From an uncultured Pelagibacteraceae bacterium (GTDB taxonomy: Bacteria > Pseudomonadota > Alphaproteobacteria > Pelagibacterales > Pelagibacteraceae): 64,000 bases of DNA. Shown here piece after piece: positions 29,186 to 38,592 of this stretch. The notes beneath the pieces were generated by a model that was not told the origin of the DNA, searched no databases, and saw nothing but the letters and a program-made list of their open reading frames with translations. The stretch is taken from positions 1 to 64,000 of the forward strand of contig CACJBX010000003.1 of assembly GCA_902591755.1 (NCBI GenBank). Direction: 5' to 3'. The position numbers and the translations under genes are program-made. Each line of letters begins with the position of its first letter. The stretch's first letter is position 1.

Positions 29186-29277
29186 AGTTTTCCCGGTTGT
29201 TCCACCAAAGCAACTTCCAATTAAGGACCGGAGGTTATTAACCAAAAGCTTTGTGCGTATTTTTAGAGCGTTTTATA
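29186..29277 (-). promoter_or_regulatory. Candidate promoter -10 and structured 5' leader of rpsB
   Basis: The 121-nt gap between dnaE and rpsB holds a TATAAA hexamer (29272-29277, minus strand) with TTGCCT 15 nt upstream (29293-29298; short spacing), then about 80 nt of leader. The leader has a GGTT/AACC hairpin (29233-29243), a GTTG/CAAC pair (29196-29199 with 29211-29214) and two CCGG tetramers (29193-29196 and 29228-29231) that could pair instead. Autoregulatory rpsB leaders are known in bacteria, and I recall a computational one reported for Pelagibacter. The fold proposed here is weak evidence by itself. Confidence 0.4.
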
Positions 29278-29306
29278 AATTTATTCAGGTAAAGGCAAGA
29301 GATAAA

Positions 29307-32300
29307 TCAATGAATTGTTGCTGAAATCCCTTGATTCTTTATGAGATTCACAGTTTTTCTGTCAATTAAACGCTTGTCTTTAAGTTTTACTTTATATGCC
29401 TTATCACTTGATACTATATTTATGTTTACCTCAACATTTCCACCTTTTTTTAGCATTTTTGAAAGTATTTCTACATCTTCAGTATTTTTAACTTTAAAAC
29501 TTATAGAATTTATCGGTCTATTTATTAAATCATCTAGAGAAATTATTTTTTTAACATTTAGTCTTATGGATTGTGTCTCATTTTTATTAGAAATTTTCTG
29601 CAAGGTTAGAATTACTGAATTTCCTTCCTTAATTTTACTTCTATTTAACTCTAAAGTTTCAGAAAAAATAAATAATTCAAATATACTTGATTGATCAGAA
29701 AATTTAATGATAGCATATGAGGTTCCTTTTTGTGTTTTCTTTTCTTGAATTTTTAAAATAGTTGCAGCAACTGATCCCTCACTAATTTCTTTATCATCAT
29801 TAACATTTTTATATGAAAGAATGTTAAATTCCTTAAATATATCTTGGTATTGGTTAAGTGGATGATCCGATATAAAAAAACCAACAGTTTCAAACTCTTT
29901 TGCCATTTTTTCCTGAAAACTCCATTCGCCAAGATTATCAACTACCTCACTGTATTTAGTCTCTTCACTATTAGCAAATAGATCGATTTGATTTAAGGAC
30001 TTATTTTCGAAAATATTTTTTGATTTAGATATTAAGTTAGGTATTGATTCAAAAATTGATTTTCTATTCTTAAAAATATTATCAAATGCACCTGCTTTTG
30101 AAAGAGCTTCCATTTGAAGTTTATTTATATCTTTCGGGTTTACTCTATTTATAAAGTCGTTTAAGGATTTAAATTTGCCATTTTTGTCTCTTTCCTTAAC
30201 TATATTTGAAATTGCCTCGTAACCAACATTCTTTAATGCTCCTAATGCATAATAAAAATTTTTTGTGTCAGAAAAAAAATCACTATTACATAAATTTATG
30301 TCAGGAGGTATAATCTTAATCTTTAATCTTTTAAGTTCTTCATAAAATTCACCCAATTTTTTTTGATTTGACATTTCCATGGACATTGATGCAGAAAAAA
30401 ATTCGTTGGTAAAATGGGTCTTTAAATATGCAGTCTGATAAGCGATAATAGCGTAAGCTGCCGCATGACTTTTATTGAAACCATACTCTGCAAATGGTTC
30501 GATCTTTAAAAAAATACTTGCTGCAACATCTTTTTGTATTCCGTTTTGATATGCTCCATCTATAAATCTTGCTTTCTGTTTTTCTAATTCTGCTCTTTTC
30601 TTTTTTCCCATAGCACGTCTAAGAATATCCGCTTCACCCGCAGTAAAACCTGACAAAACTTGGGCAATTTGCATAACTTGCTCCTGGTAAATAATGACAC
30701 CATATGTTGACTTTAAAATGTTTTCCAATTTTGGGTGTAGATAATCCGGTGATCTTTTCCCATGTTTACAATCATTATAAATTGGAATATTGCTCATAGG
30801 ACCTGGTCTATATAAAGCGACTAATGCTATGATGTCCTCTAATCTATTTGGTTTCATTTGTGTTAAAGCATCTCTCATTCCAGAACTTTCAAGTTGAAAT
30901 AAACCAACAGTTTTACCTGAAGACAACAAATCAAAAACGGTTTGATCTTCATAATTAATTTTTTCTATATTAAAATCAATTTTTTTTTTATTTAGTAGTT
31001 TAATAGTGTTATTTATTACAGTTAGTGTTTTTAAACCCAAAAAATCAAATTTAATAAGACCAGAGTTTTCAGCTGAATACATATCAAACTGAGTGGAGGG
31101 TAAAAGTAAATTAGATGAGGTGTCTTTATACAGTGGAACTGTATCGATTAATTTTTTATCTGCAATTACTACGCCAGCTGCATGTGTTGCAAAATTTCTG
31201 TTTAAACCTTCGAGTTTCAGAGAGAGTTTAATAAGTTTATCTACTCTTTTATCTTCATTTATAATCTTTTGTAATCTTGGTTCTGAATTTATGCATTCAG
31301 TCAAACTCATTGGTCTTGAAGGATCGAAAGGAATCATCTTGCATATACTATCGACAAAACCATATGGAAGACCCATTACTCTACCTACATCTCTAATAAC
31401 CATTCTAGCTTTTAATTTGCCGAATGTAATAATATGAGCCACCGAGTCCTTATACTTTTTGTTGAGATACTCAAAAACTAAATCACGTTTTTCCTCACAA
31501 AAATCAATATCAAAGTCAGGCATAGAAATACGATCTGGGTTTAAAAATCTTTCAAAAATTAAATCAAAATAAATTGGGTCTACGTCTGTAATTTGTAAAC
31601 ACCATGCTACTAATGAACCAGCACCAGACCCTCTACCTGGTCCAACTGGTATATTATTTTTTTTTGCCCATATGATGTAATCGGATACAATTAAAAAATA
31701 ACTAGAATAATTCATCTCACATATAATATTTATTTCGTGATCTAATCTTTTTTTATATTTTAAAAATTTTTCACCTTTTAAATTTTCATCCTCAAATCTT
31801 TCCTTAAATTTATTTATTAAACCTTCATTTGCATCTTTTTTTAATTGATCGTCAGATGAAAAATCATTATTTGAGTTTATATCTGGTAATAATGGTTTGG
31901 AATATTCAGGTCTGAAGCTGCACCTTAATGGTAAATTATAATTGTTTTCCAAAGCTTCAGGTAAATCACTGAATATTTCTTTCATTTCATCGTCACTTTT
32001 GAAATAATGATTATCTGTCAACTTTATTCTTTGTTTGTCATTTATATAATTTTTTGAACCAATACAAAGTAACGCATCGTGTGCTTCGCTCATTTCTTTG
32101 TTTAAATAATAAACCTCATTGGTTGCTATTATGGGAGCATTCATTTTTTTTGAAATGGATAAGTTTAATTTTTCAAAATTTTTTTCATTTGAATCACCAT
32201 GTCTTTGAATTTCAATATAGAAGTTATCACCAAATTTTTTATTCAAAGAAAAATAAAGTTTTTCAAGCTCATCAACTCTCCCTTTTTGAAAAAGAATACC

Positions 32301-32714
32301 TGATAAATTATTAATACCTCCTGATAGAATTATTAAATTTTTTGAGCAATTAAATAATAATTCTATTTTACAATGTGGATCATTTATATCAGAGTTCTCG
32401 AGAAAAGATTTAGATGACAGGTTAATCAGTTCTTTGTAACCATCACTATTTTTGGCTATAATAGGTAATGATCCAATTATATCATTGAATTTAAACTTAA
32501 TCTGGGATCCAATTATAGGCTGGGTTTTTGACTTAGAAATTTGTTCTGAGAATTCTAGTGATCCACACAAATTTGACGTATCTGACATTCCAATCGCTTT
32601 AACCTTATTGTCTTTGCAATATTTACTAAGATCATCAATTTTTATAGCACCTTCACAAATAGAATATTGGGTATGTATTTTTAAGTGATTAAATGTTTTT
32701 TTAGATTTTTCCAT
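29307..32714 (-). CDS. dnaE: DNA polymerase III alpha subunit
   Basis: Replicative DNA polymerase catalytic subunit. 1135 residues from the ATG at 32714, chosen because the family starts a few residues before the PHP strand (HLKIHTQYS). An upstream in-frame ATG at 32735 would add seven residues. Domain order: PHP (about 8-280), polymerase core with GPGRGSGAGSLVAW near 355 and the catalytic Asp cluster PDFDIDFCEEKRD near 400, fingers with GLFQLESSGMRDAL, PGPMSNIP and YGVIIYQEQVMQIAQ, then helix-hairpin-helix and OB-fold regions after about 800. It is last in the 22-gene nuoA-to-dnaE run. It overlaps lolD by 14 nt. Confidence 0.96.
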   Translation of the reverse strand: MEKSKKTFNHLKIHTQYSICEGAIKIDDLSKYCKDNKVKAIGMSDTSNLCGSLEFSEQISKSKTQPIIGSQIKFKFNDIIGSLPIIAKNSDGYKELINLSSKSFLENSDINDPHCKIELLFNCSKNLIILSGGINNLSGILFQKGRVDELEKLYFSLNKKFGDNFYIEIQRHGDSNEKNFEKLNLSISKKMNAPIIATNEVYYLNKEMSEAHDALLCIGSKNYINDKQRIKLTDNHYFKSDDEMKEIFSDLPEALENNYNLPLRCSFRPEYSKPLLPDINSNNDFSSDDQLKKDANEGLINKFKERFEDENLKGEKFLKYKKRLDHEINIICEMNYSSYFLIVSDYIIWAKKNNIPVGPGRGSGAGSLVAWCLQITDVDPIYFDLIFERFLNPDRISMPDFDIDFCEEKRDLVFEYLNKKYKDSVAHIITFGKLKARMVIRDVGRVMGLPYGFVDSICKMIPFDPSRPMSLTECINSEPRLQKIINEDKRVDKLIKLSLKLEGLNRNFATHAAGVVIADKKLIDTVPLYKDTSSNLLLPSTQFDMYSAENSGLIKFDFLGLKTLTVINNTIKLLNKKKIDFNIEKINYEDQTVFDLLSSGKTVGLFQLESSGMRDALTQMKPNRLEDIIALVALYRPGPMSNIPIYNDCKHGKRSPDYLHPKLENILKSTYGVIIYQEQVMQIAQVLSGFTAGEADILRRAMGKKKRAELEKQKARFIDGAYQNGIQKDVAASIFLKIEPFAEYGFNKSHAAAYAIIAYQTAYLKTHFTNEFFSASMSMEMSNQKKLGEFYEELKRLKIKIIPPDINLCNSDFFSDTKNFYYALGALKNVGYEAISNIVKERDKNGKFKSLNDFINRVNPKDINKLQMEALSKAGAFDNIFKNRKSIFESIPNLISKSKNIFENKSLNQIDLFANSEETKYSEVVDNLGEWSFQEKMAKEFETVGFFISDHPLNQYQDIFKEFNILSYKNVNDDKEISEGSVAATILKIQEKKTQKGTSYAIIKFSDQSSIFELFIFSETLELNRSKIKEGNSVILTLQKISNKNETQSIRLNVKKIISLDDLINRPINSISFKVKNTEDVEILSKMLKKGGNVEVNINIVSSDKAYKVKLKDKRLIDRKTVNLIKNQGISATIH

Positions 32715-33384
32715 TAATGGTTTTGATTTTACCATTACTTAAGGAAATTTTGTAGTCTGCTTTATTAGCAAAAAATCTATTATGAGTTGCAAATATTATA
32801 ACACGATCTTTGTTTTTTAATTTAAAAAGTAGGTTAAATATTTGATTTGCGTTTTCGTGATCTAAACTTCCAGTCGGTTCATCAGCTAATATTATTCTAG
32901 GTTTATTTACTATTGCTCTCGATATAGCAATCCTTTGCATTTCTCCTCCTGATAATTCTGATGGATAATGATTAATCCTATCTTTTAAACCGACTATTTT
33001 AATTATCTTTAATGATTCTTGTTCTGCTATTTTGTGATTATTATTAGAAGCTAAGCTGGCTAGGCAAACATTTTCAATAGCCGTAAAATCAGGCAATAAA
33101 TTTTTCTCTTGATAAATAATCCCAATGTTACCAGATCTAATTTTGTCGTTAATCTCAATTTCGTTATGATTTATATTTTGATTATCAATTTTAATATTTC
33201 CTGATGATGGTCTATCTATTAAAGATAATAAATTTAGTAAAGTTGATTTTCCAGATCCAGAGGGTCCAGACAATGAATAAATTTTTCCTTTTTTAAATTT
33301 GAAACTTAAATTTTTAAGGACAGAAATCTTTTTTTGATTATCAAATGTCTTTGAAATATTGTTTAGTTCTATAATGTTACTCAT
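32701..33384 (-). CDS. lolD: LolD lipoprotein-release ABC transporter ATPase
   Basis: ATPase that drives extraction of outer-membrane lipoproteins from the inner membrane for transfer to LolA. 227 residues with Walker A GPSGSGKST near 39-47, Q-loop IGIIYQEKN, ABC signature LSGGEMQRIAISRA near 142, Walker B IILADEPTGSLD near 162 and switch His in FATHNR. The adjacent partner permease and the MacB/LolD-type length support LolD. It overlaps lolC by 8 nt and dnaE by 14 nt. Confidence 0.93.
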   Translation of the reverse strand: MSNIIELNNISKTFDNQKKISVLKNLSFKFKKGKIYSLSGPSGSGKSTLLNLLSLIDRPSSGNIKIDNQNINHNEIEINDKIRSGNIGIIYQEKNLLPDFTAIENVCLASLASNNNHKIAEQESLKIIKIVGLKDRINHYPSELSGGEMQRIAISRAIVNKPRIILADEPTGSLDHENANQIFNLLFKLKNKDRVIIFATHNRFFANKADYKISLSNGKIKTINGKI

Positions 33385-34606
33385 ATTTTAAGGATTTAAT
33401 TGTATCTAATTTTGCTGCTTTAGTTGCAGGGTATATTGAGACTAAACAAGTCATAATAATTGAACAGCTTGAAATTAAAAATATTGACCAAAAATCTATT
33501 TGATATGGAATAGTACTTAAAAAATATATTTCTTCTGGAAATAAACTTACATTAAAGACATTGCTTATTAACATTCTTATCTCCTCAACATAAAGAGAGA
33601 AAATTACACCTGTGACAACTCCCATTATTGTTGCTAGAAATCCTATTAAAAATCCAATAAAAAAAAATATTTTTCGAATAGAAAAGTTTGAAACACCTAT
33701 TGATTTTAATATAGCAATTTCCCTAGTTTTATTTTTTACTAAAATAGTAAGACCCGAAATAATGTTAAAAGCGGCAACTATGATTATTAAAGATAATATT
33801 ATGAACATAACATTTCTTTCTACTTTTAAGGCGGAAAACAATGGTTTGTTTAAATCTGACCAGGTAAATATATATTCGTCAGTAAAAATCGACATTAGTT
33901 TTTCTCGATAAATCTCAATTTTGTCAGGTTTATATAAATAAACCTCTAGGAAATTATTTCCTTTTTTTAAATCAAACAAGCCTTGTAGATCTTTAAGATT
34001 AACAAACACAACAGAACTATTAAACTCAGCAAACCTACTATCAAATATAGAACTTATTTTAAAAGTTTTTTGTCGAGGTATTGATCCAATGAGTGTATTT
34101 TCACCAGAAGGTGAAATTACTGAAATTCGGTCACCAATTTTTAATTCGAGGTCATAACTTAAATCTCTCCCTATCGATATATTATTCTCTAAGATTTTTT
34201 TATCGCCTCTAAAATATTTATTATTTACAATATTTAGTTTTTGAAAGTCATTTTCAGAATAACCTCTTACTAAAATACCTTTAGTAATTTCATCATTTAA
34301 AAGTATTCCCTCTCCATTATTGCTTAATATCAAATTTGAAGATATATTTTGTAAAAATTCGTTATCTATTTTTTTTTGTTCTATTTTCTTATCATAGGGT
34401 TTTACAATTACATGTGCGTTGAAATTTGTTATCTTATTTATCAACTCTGACCTAAACCCATTCATTACAGACATAACTATAATTAAAACTGCCACGCCTA
34501 AACTTATGCCTAAGAAAGAAAATAAAGTGATAATATTTAAAAAACCATCTTTTTTTCTAGTTTTAAGATATCTTAAAATTATTTTTTTTTCTAAAGTCGA
34601 GATCAA
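33377..34606 (-). CDS. lolC: LolC/LolE-type lipoprotein-release permease
   Basis: Inner-membrane permease of the Lol system. 409 residues with the family topology: N-terminal helix (about 24-46, in a segment LGISLGVAVLIIVMSVMNGF), a large periplasmic domain (about 47-260), and three C-terminal helices with the FtsX-domain motif KTREIAILKSIGVS near 292. Only one permease gene is present, as usual in alphaproteobacteria, so the transporter probably uses a homodimer. It lies between proS (4-nt overlap) and lolD (8-nt overlap). Confidence 0.93.
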   Translation of the reverse strand: MISTLEKKIILRYLKTRKKDGFLNIITLFSFLGISLGVAVLIIVMSVMNGFRSELINKITNFNAHVIVKPYDKKIEQKKIDNEFLQNISSNLILSNNGEGILLNDEITKGILVRGYSENDFQKLNIVNNKYFRGDKKILENNISIGRDLSYDLELKIGDRISVISPSGENTLIGSIPRQKTFKISSIFDSRFAEFNSSVVFVNLKDLQGLFDLKKGNNFLEVYLYKPDKIEIYREKLMSIFTDEYIFTWSDLNKPLFSALKVERNVMFIILSLIIIVAAFNIISGLTILVKNKTREIAILKSIGVSNFSIRKIFFFIGFLIGFLATIMGVVTGVIFSLYVEEIRMLISNVFNVSLFPEEIYFLSTIPYQIDFWSIFLISSCSIIMTCLVSIYPATKAAKLDTIKSLKYE

Positions 34607-35931
34607 TTTATTTTTTTGGATTTAATGAAATTAAGGGCTTCTTCAAGACTTATCATCTTACTATCGTTCCCCACTTCTTTAAACTCAACTTTATTTTTAT
34701 CAGGATTTTTTCCAATTAGAATTTGAAATGGTATTCCAATTAAATTAAACTTTTTTAACTTTCCTGAAAAATTTTCATCTGAATCGTCTAAAACTGTTTC
34801 AATATTATTCTGTTCTAAAAAATTTTTTACTTTAATACCCATTTCGATACTTGTGGTATCATTTTTAGATGCAAAACAAATAATTGCACACTCAAAAGGA
34901 GAAACTGATACTGGCCATTTCATAACTTCATTTTTCTCATCAAAATTTGCCTCAATTAAGGCACCAACTAATCTTGAAACTCCAATTCCATAAGAACCCA
35001 TTTTTACAAAAATTTTTTTACCATCTTTATCAACAGCGGCATTCATTGGTTTTGAATACTTATCACCAAAGTAAAAAATATGACCGACTTCAATACCTTT
35101 GGTCTCTAACTGATTTTTTTTATCAACCTTGTTGTTGAACTCCTGGTTATCAATTTTCTCATCTGTGACAGCGTAAAATTGGTCATACTCAAGTCTTAGT
35201 TTTTTTAAAGACTCTTTTTCTAATTTATAATTATCATGATTTACCTCAAAAATTCTTTTGTCAGTATAAATTTTACTTTCACCGGTTTCAGCTAAAATAA
35301 TAAATTCATGTGACAAGCTCCCACCAATAGGCCCCGTTTCAGCTGTCATCGGTATTGCTGATAATTCCAATCTCTTAAAAGTTTTTAAATATGATAGAAA
35401 AAATTTGTTATATGAAAATTCTGCATCATCATCACTAAGGTCAAAGGAATATGCGTCTTTCATAAAAAATTCTCTACATCTCATTATCCCAAATCTTGGT
35501 CTTAGTTCATCTCTAAATTTCCATTGAATATGATAAAGTAATTGAGGAAGAGATTTATATGATTTTATACTGTTTCTAAAAATATCTGTAACTAGCTCTT
35601 CATTAGTTGGACCATATAAAATTTCTCTGTTCTGTCTATCTTTAATTCTGAGCATCTCCTCTCCATAATCTTCATATCTTCCACTTTCTTTCCAAATTTC
35701 GGAGGACTGTATTGTCGGCATCAATATTTCTTGAGCACCTATTTTATTTTGTTCCTCTCTAACTATTTGTTCAATTTTTTTCATCACTTTGAAGCCAAGG
35801 GGAAGCCAAGAGTAAATACCTGCTGATGATTGTTTAATCATTCCTAACCTTAACATTAGTTTGTGTGATTTAATTTTTGCCTCAGAAGGATAGTTTTTTA
35901 ATAATGGAATAAATGATTTTGATAAAAACAT
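34603..35931 (-). CDS. proS: Prolyl-tRNA synthetase (short form without editing insertion)
   Basis: Charges tRNA-Pro. 442 residues, about 130 shorter than E. coli ProS because the INS editing domain between class-II motifs 2 and 3 is absent. This short type is usual in alphaproteobacteria. Motif 1 region includes GIYSWLPLGFKVMKKIE near 38; motif 2 is WKFRDELRPRFGIMRCREFFMKDAY in part near 130-155; motif 3 GSYGIGVSRLVGALIE lies near 305. A C-terminal anticodon-binding domain follows. Misacylation control would need trans-editing or tolerance. Overlaps lolC by 4 nt. Confidence 0.95.
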   Translation of the reverse strand: MFLSKSFIPLLKNYPSEAKIKSHKLMLRLGMIKQSSAGIYSWLPLGFKVMKKIEQIVREEQNKIGAQEILMPTIQSSEIWKESGRYEDYGEEMLRIKDRQNREILYGPTNEELVTDIFRNSIKSYKSLPQLLYHIQWKFRDELRPRFGIMRCREFFMKDAYSFDLSDDDAEFSYNKFFLSYLKTFKRLELSAIPMTAETGPIGGSLSHEFIILAETGESKIYTDKRIFEVNHDNYKLEKESLKKLRLEYDQFYAVTDEKIDNQEFNNKVDKKNQLETKGIEVGHIFYFGDKYSKPMNAAVDKDGKKIFVKMGSYGIGVSRLVGALIEANFDEKNEVMKWPVSVSPFECAIICFASKNDTTSIEMGIKVKNFLEQNNIETVLDDSDENFSGKLKKFNLIGIPFQILIGKNPDKNKVEFKEVGNDSKMISLEEALNFIKSKKIN

Positions 35932-36179
35932 TATGTAATTAGATTCCTTAAATTAAGATAATCATACTTTACTAATAGAAATATACCTATAAAAATTATT
36001 GATGTAATCAAAGTTGTATATAATAGTTTTTTTATTAATTTAGGGTTTTCGGGAGCTCCGGGATCAACGCCCTCCACAAAATTTTTTTGATTTCGATCTA
36101 CATCTACTGGCAGCAACGAAAAGAAAACTATCCACCATATAAGAACATATATAATAATCGAACCAGTTAAATTCATCAA
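35931..36179 (-). CDS. DUF1467 family small membrane protein
   Basis: 82-residue inner-membrane protein with two helices (about residues 5-22 and 53-74) and a conserved middle segment FSLLPVDVDRNQK then GVDPGAPENP, which identifies the alphaproteobacterial DUF1467 family. Function is unknown. In many alphaproteobacteria it lies between rnj and proS, exactly as here. It overlaps rnj by 4 nt and proS by 1 nt. The conserved position suggests co-expression but not a specific role. Confidence 0.88.
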   Translation of the reverse strand: MMNLTGSIIIYVLIWWIVFFSLLPVDVDRNQKNFVEGVDPGAPENPKLIKKLLYTTLITSIIFIGIFLLVKYDYLNLRNLIT

Positions 36180-37834
36180 ATTTGAACTATATTGATATTT
36201 GTAAAAGGTCTTTTGCCTACTTTATTTTTTGTATATTTTTTACAAACACTTTTAAAAGCATCTATAGCATTTTCTTGCTGTCTGCTATTCGTTAAAGAAA
36301 ATGTTCTAGCTGTTTTTTCAATTTCATTTTCTAATCCAAATCTAAAATCTTCATAATCATTTATTGGGAGCCCCTTAACTGTCACAATTGGTCTGTCATG
36401 AATGTTACCTTTGGGTGTGACAAGAATTGTAACTTCCATCATCCCGTTTATAGAAAGATTTTTACGTTCTTTAATAGAATTTGAGTCCTCTTCAACACTA
36501 ATGTTTCCATCCAAGTATTTTTTTCCTGCAGGTGCTTTATCATAAACAAAAGGTTTTTCAGCTGGAGCTAATTTAACAATGTCACCATTCATAACTTTCA
36601 CTGGATAAGGTATTTTCATTTCCTTAGCAAAATTAATGTGCTCCTGCATATGTCTATACTCTCCATGAACTGGTATCACTGATTTTGGTCTTATCCAATT
36701 GTACATATCCTTTAATTCATCCCTATTAGGGTGACCAGATACATGTATAAATTCATCTTCTTCTGTAATCACTTCAATACCCTCAATAACTAATTGATTG
36801 TGTAATTTAGAAAGTTTTTTTTCATTTCCAGGTATTATTTTAGATGAAAAAATTGCAGTGTCGCCATTTTCTATCATTACATCTGGATGGGTAAAATTAG
36901 ATATCCTGCTCATTGCTCCCATAGGTTCTCCTTGAGTTCCAGTACATAAATAGACTATTTTGTCTCTTGAAATTTTTTTGGCATCTCTTGGATCAATTGG
37001 TTCAATTACATCTTTGAGATACCCACATTGTCTAGCTGCTTTAAAAATTCTATGCATAGACCTACCTACTAAAGAAATCTGTCTTCCAGTTTTCCGCGCA
37101 CAAAAGAAAATAGTTTCCATTCTAGCAACATTTGATGCAAAACAGGTGACTATTACCTTTTTTTTTAATCTTTCAAATATCTTTAGTAAATTTTTTCTTA
37201 CATCCATTTCTGAGCCTGATCTACCAATACTAAATATGTTGGTTGAGTCACATATCATAGCCAAAACTCCTTCATCCCCAATTGATTTAAGTTTTTTTGC
37301 GTCTATTAAATCTCCAATTAATGGGTTTGGATCACACTTCCAATCACCAGTATGTAACACGCAGCCAAGTGGAGTTTTTATTTTCAGTCCGTTGGGTTCT
37401 AGAATAGAGTGAGTCATAGTTATTAACTCAATATCAAATGGTCCAAGTTTTATGTTACCTCTTAAATTCACAATCTTTAAAAAAGGGTGAATGTCTATTT
37501 TCTTTTCCTTAAACTTTTCAGTCACTAAAGCTGCAGTAAATGGAGTAGCATATATATTACATTTAAGTTCTGGCCAGATATGTGAAATCGCGCCAATGTG
37601 ATCTTCATGAGCATGTGTAAGTACTATACCAAGTAATGAATCTTTTTTATCAACTATGAAACCTGGATCAGGATATATTAGATCTATTCCTGGTACTGTA
37701 TCATCAGCAAAGGTGACGCCAATATCTACAATAATCCACTTATGATTTTCTGGTTTACCGTAGGCAAAAAGATTTAAGTTCATGCCAATTTCACCTGATC
37801 CACCTAGTGGACAAAATAATAATTCATCTTTCAT
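36176..37834 (-). CDS. rnj: Ribonuclease J
   Basis: Metallo-beta-lactamase-fold nuclease (5'-3' exo and endo activity in the family) for rRNA and mRNA processing. 552 residues. Metal motif THAHEDHIGA has His74, His76, Asp78 and His79; HTGDWKCDP near 163 and the beta-CASP motifs ICDSTNIF, TCFASNVARM, CTGTQGEP and HVSGHPNRDEL follow, with VIPVHGEYRHM near 390 and a C-terminal domain. It overlaps coaX by 4 nt. Rnj is the probable main 5'-end nuclease in this lineage, relevant to maturation of the tRNA-linked transcripts in this window (inference). Confidence 0.95.
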   Translation of the reverse strand: MKDELLFCPLGGSGEIGMNLNLFAYGKPENHKWIIVDIGVTFADDTVPGIDLIYPDPGFIVDKKDSLLGIVLTHAHEDHIGAISHIWPELKCNIYATPFTAALVTEKFKEKKIDIHPFLKIVNLRGNIKLGPFDIELITMTHSILEPNGLKIKTPLGCVLHTGDWKCDPNPLIGDLIDAKKLKSIGDEGVLAMICDSTNIFSIGRSGSEMDVRKNLLKIFERLKKKVIVTCFASNVARMETIFFCARKTGRQISLVGRSMHRIFKAARQCGYLKDVIEPIDPRDAKKISRDKIVYLCTGTQGEPMGAMSRISNFTHPDVMIENGDTAIFSSKIIPGNEKKLSKLHNQLVIEGIEVITEEDEFIHVSGHPNRDELKDMYNWIRPKSVIPVHGEYRHMQEHINFAKEMKIPYPVKVMNGDIVKLAPAEKPFVYDKAPAGKKYLDGNISVEEDSNSIKERKNLSINGMMEVTILVTPKGNIHDRPIVTVKGLPINDYEDFRFGLENEIEKTARTFSLTNSRQQENAIDAFKSVCKKYTKNKVGKRPFTNINIVQI

Positions 37835-38592
37835 TTGTTTAATATTTTATGAGCTTTTATTAATCCTTTTATTGTAAGATTTTTGTCGACTAAAACATTT
37901 AATCTTATATTTGTTTTAAATAAATGCGCAAGACCTCCTGTTAAAATAATCTTAAAATTTTTTTTGGTAATTTTTGAAATCTTAGAAATAATTTTTTCGA
38001 TAAGACCACTATATCCCCAATAAAAACCTGATACTACTGCCTGCTTTGTGTTTTTTCCAATAACTATTTTAGTTTTGTTTAAATTAATTTTTGGAATCAA
38101 TTCTGCTTTTGATATCAAATTTTTTAGTGAAAGATTAACTCCTGGAGCAATTATACCACCCCAGTAAACATCTTTTATGATGACATCGAAGGTAGTAGCT
38201 GTTCCAAAATCTACAACTATAAAATTATTTTTTTTATTAAAAACACTAATTGCATTTGCCAATCTATCTGATCCGATTTGTTTTTTATTTACTTTCAATT
38301 TAATTATTTTGTTTTTATAAATATTCTTTAATTCAACTATTTTAATTTTTAACTCTCGTTCAAATACCTTCTTAATAATTCTATAATTAGACGGAACTAC
38401 ACTACAAAAAATAGCTTTATCCTTAATACTAAATTTTTTTAAAAATAAAACTTTTGATTTTATCTTGCTATAAATCATTTCGTTACTTTTTATAATAATT
38501 TTTTTTTCGATTTTGTTATTTCTTAAAAATATTTTAGTCTCGGTATTACCAATATCACCAACCAAAATGTTTTTTTTTTTAGATCGATTCAT
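37831..38592 (-). CDS. coaX: Type III pantothenate kinase
   Basis: Phosphorylates pantothenate in coenzyme A synthesis. 253 residues of ASKHA fold: N-terminal VGDIGNTETKIFL near 12-24, GSDRLANAI near 107, VVDFGTATTFDVI near 124 with the catalytic Asp, and GGIIAPGVNLSLKNL near 145. It overlaps birA by 14 nt and rnj by 4 nt. The order birA-coaX-rnj after nuoN is conserved in alphaproteobacteria. Confidence 0.95.
   Translation of the reverse strand: MNRSKKKNILVGDIGNTETKIFLRNNKIEKKIIIKSNEMIYSKIKSKVLFLKKFSIKDKAIFCSVVPSNYRIIKKVFERELKIKIVELKNIYKNKIIKLKVNKKQIGSDRLANAISVFNKKNNFIVVDFGTATTFDVIIKDVYWGGIIAPGVNLSLKNLISKAELIPKINLNKTKIVIGKNTKQAVVSGFYWGYSGLIEKIISKISKITKKNFKIILTGGLAHLFKTNIRLNVLVDKNLTIKGLIKAHKILNK

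Noticed and set aside
28415-29245. Start of rpsB at 29245 giving a 20-residue extension
   Set aside because: S2 proteins begin near the later methionine, and the extra region looks like untranslated leader.
36960-37412. 150-codon open frame on the plus strand opposite rnj
   Set aside because: It lies fully inside the conserved RNase J coding sequence on the other strand and has no recognisable protein features.
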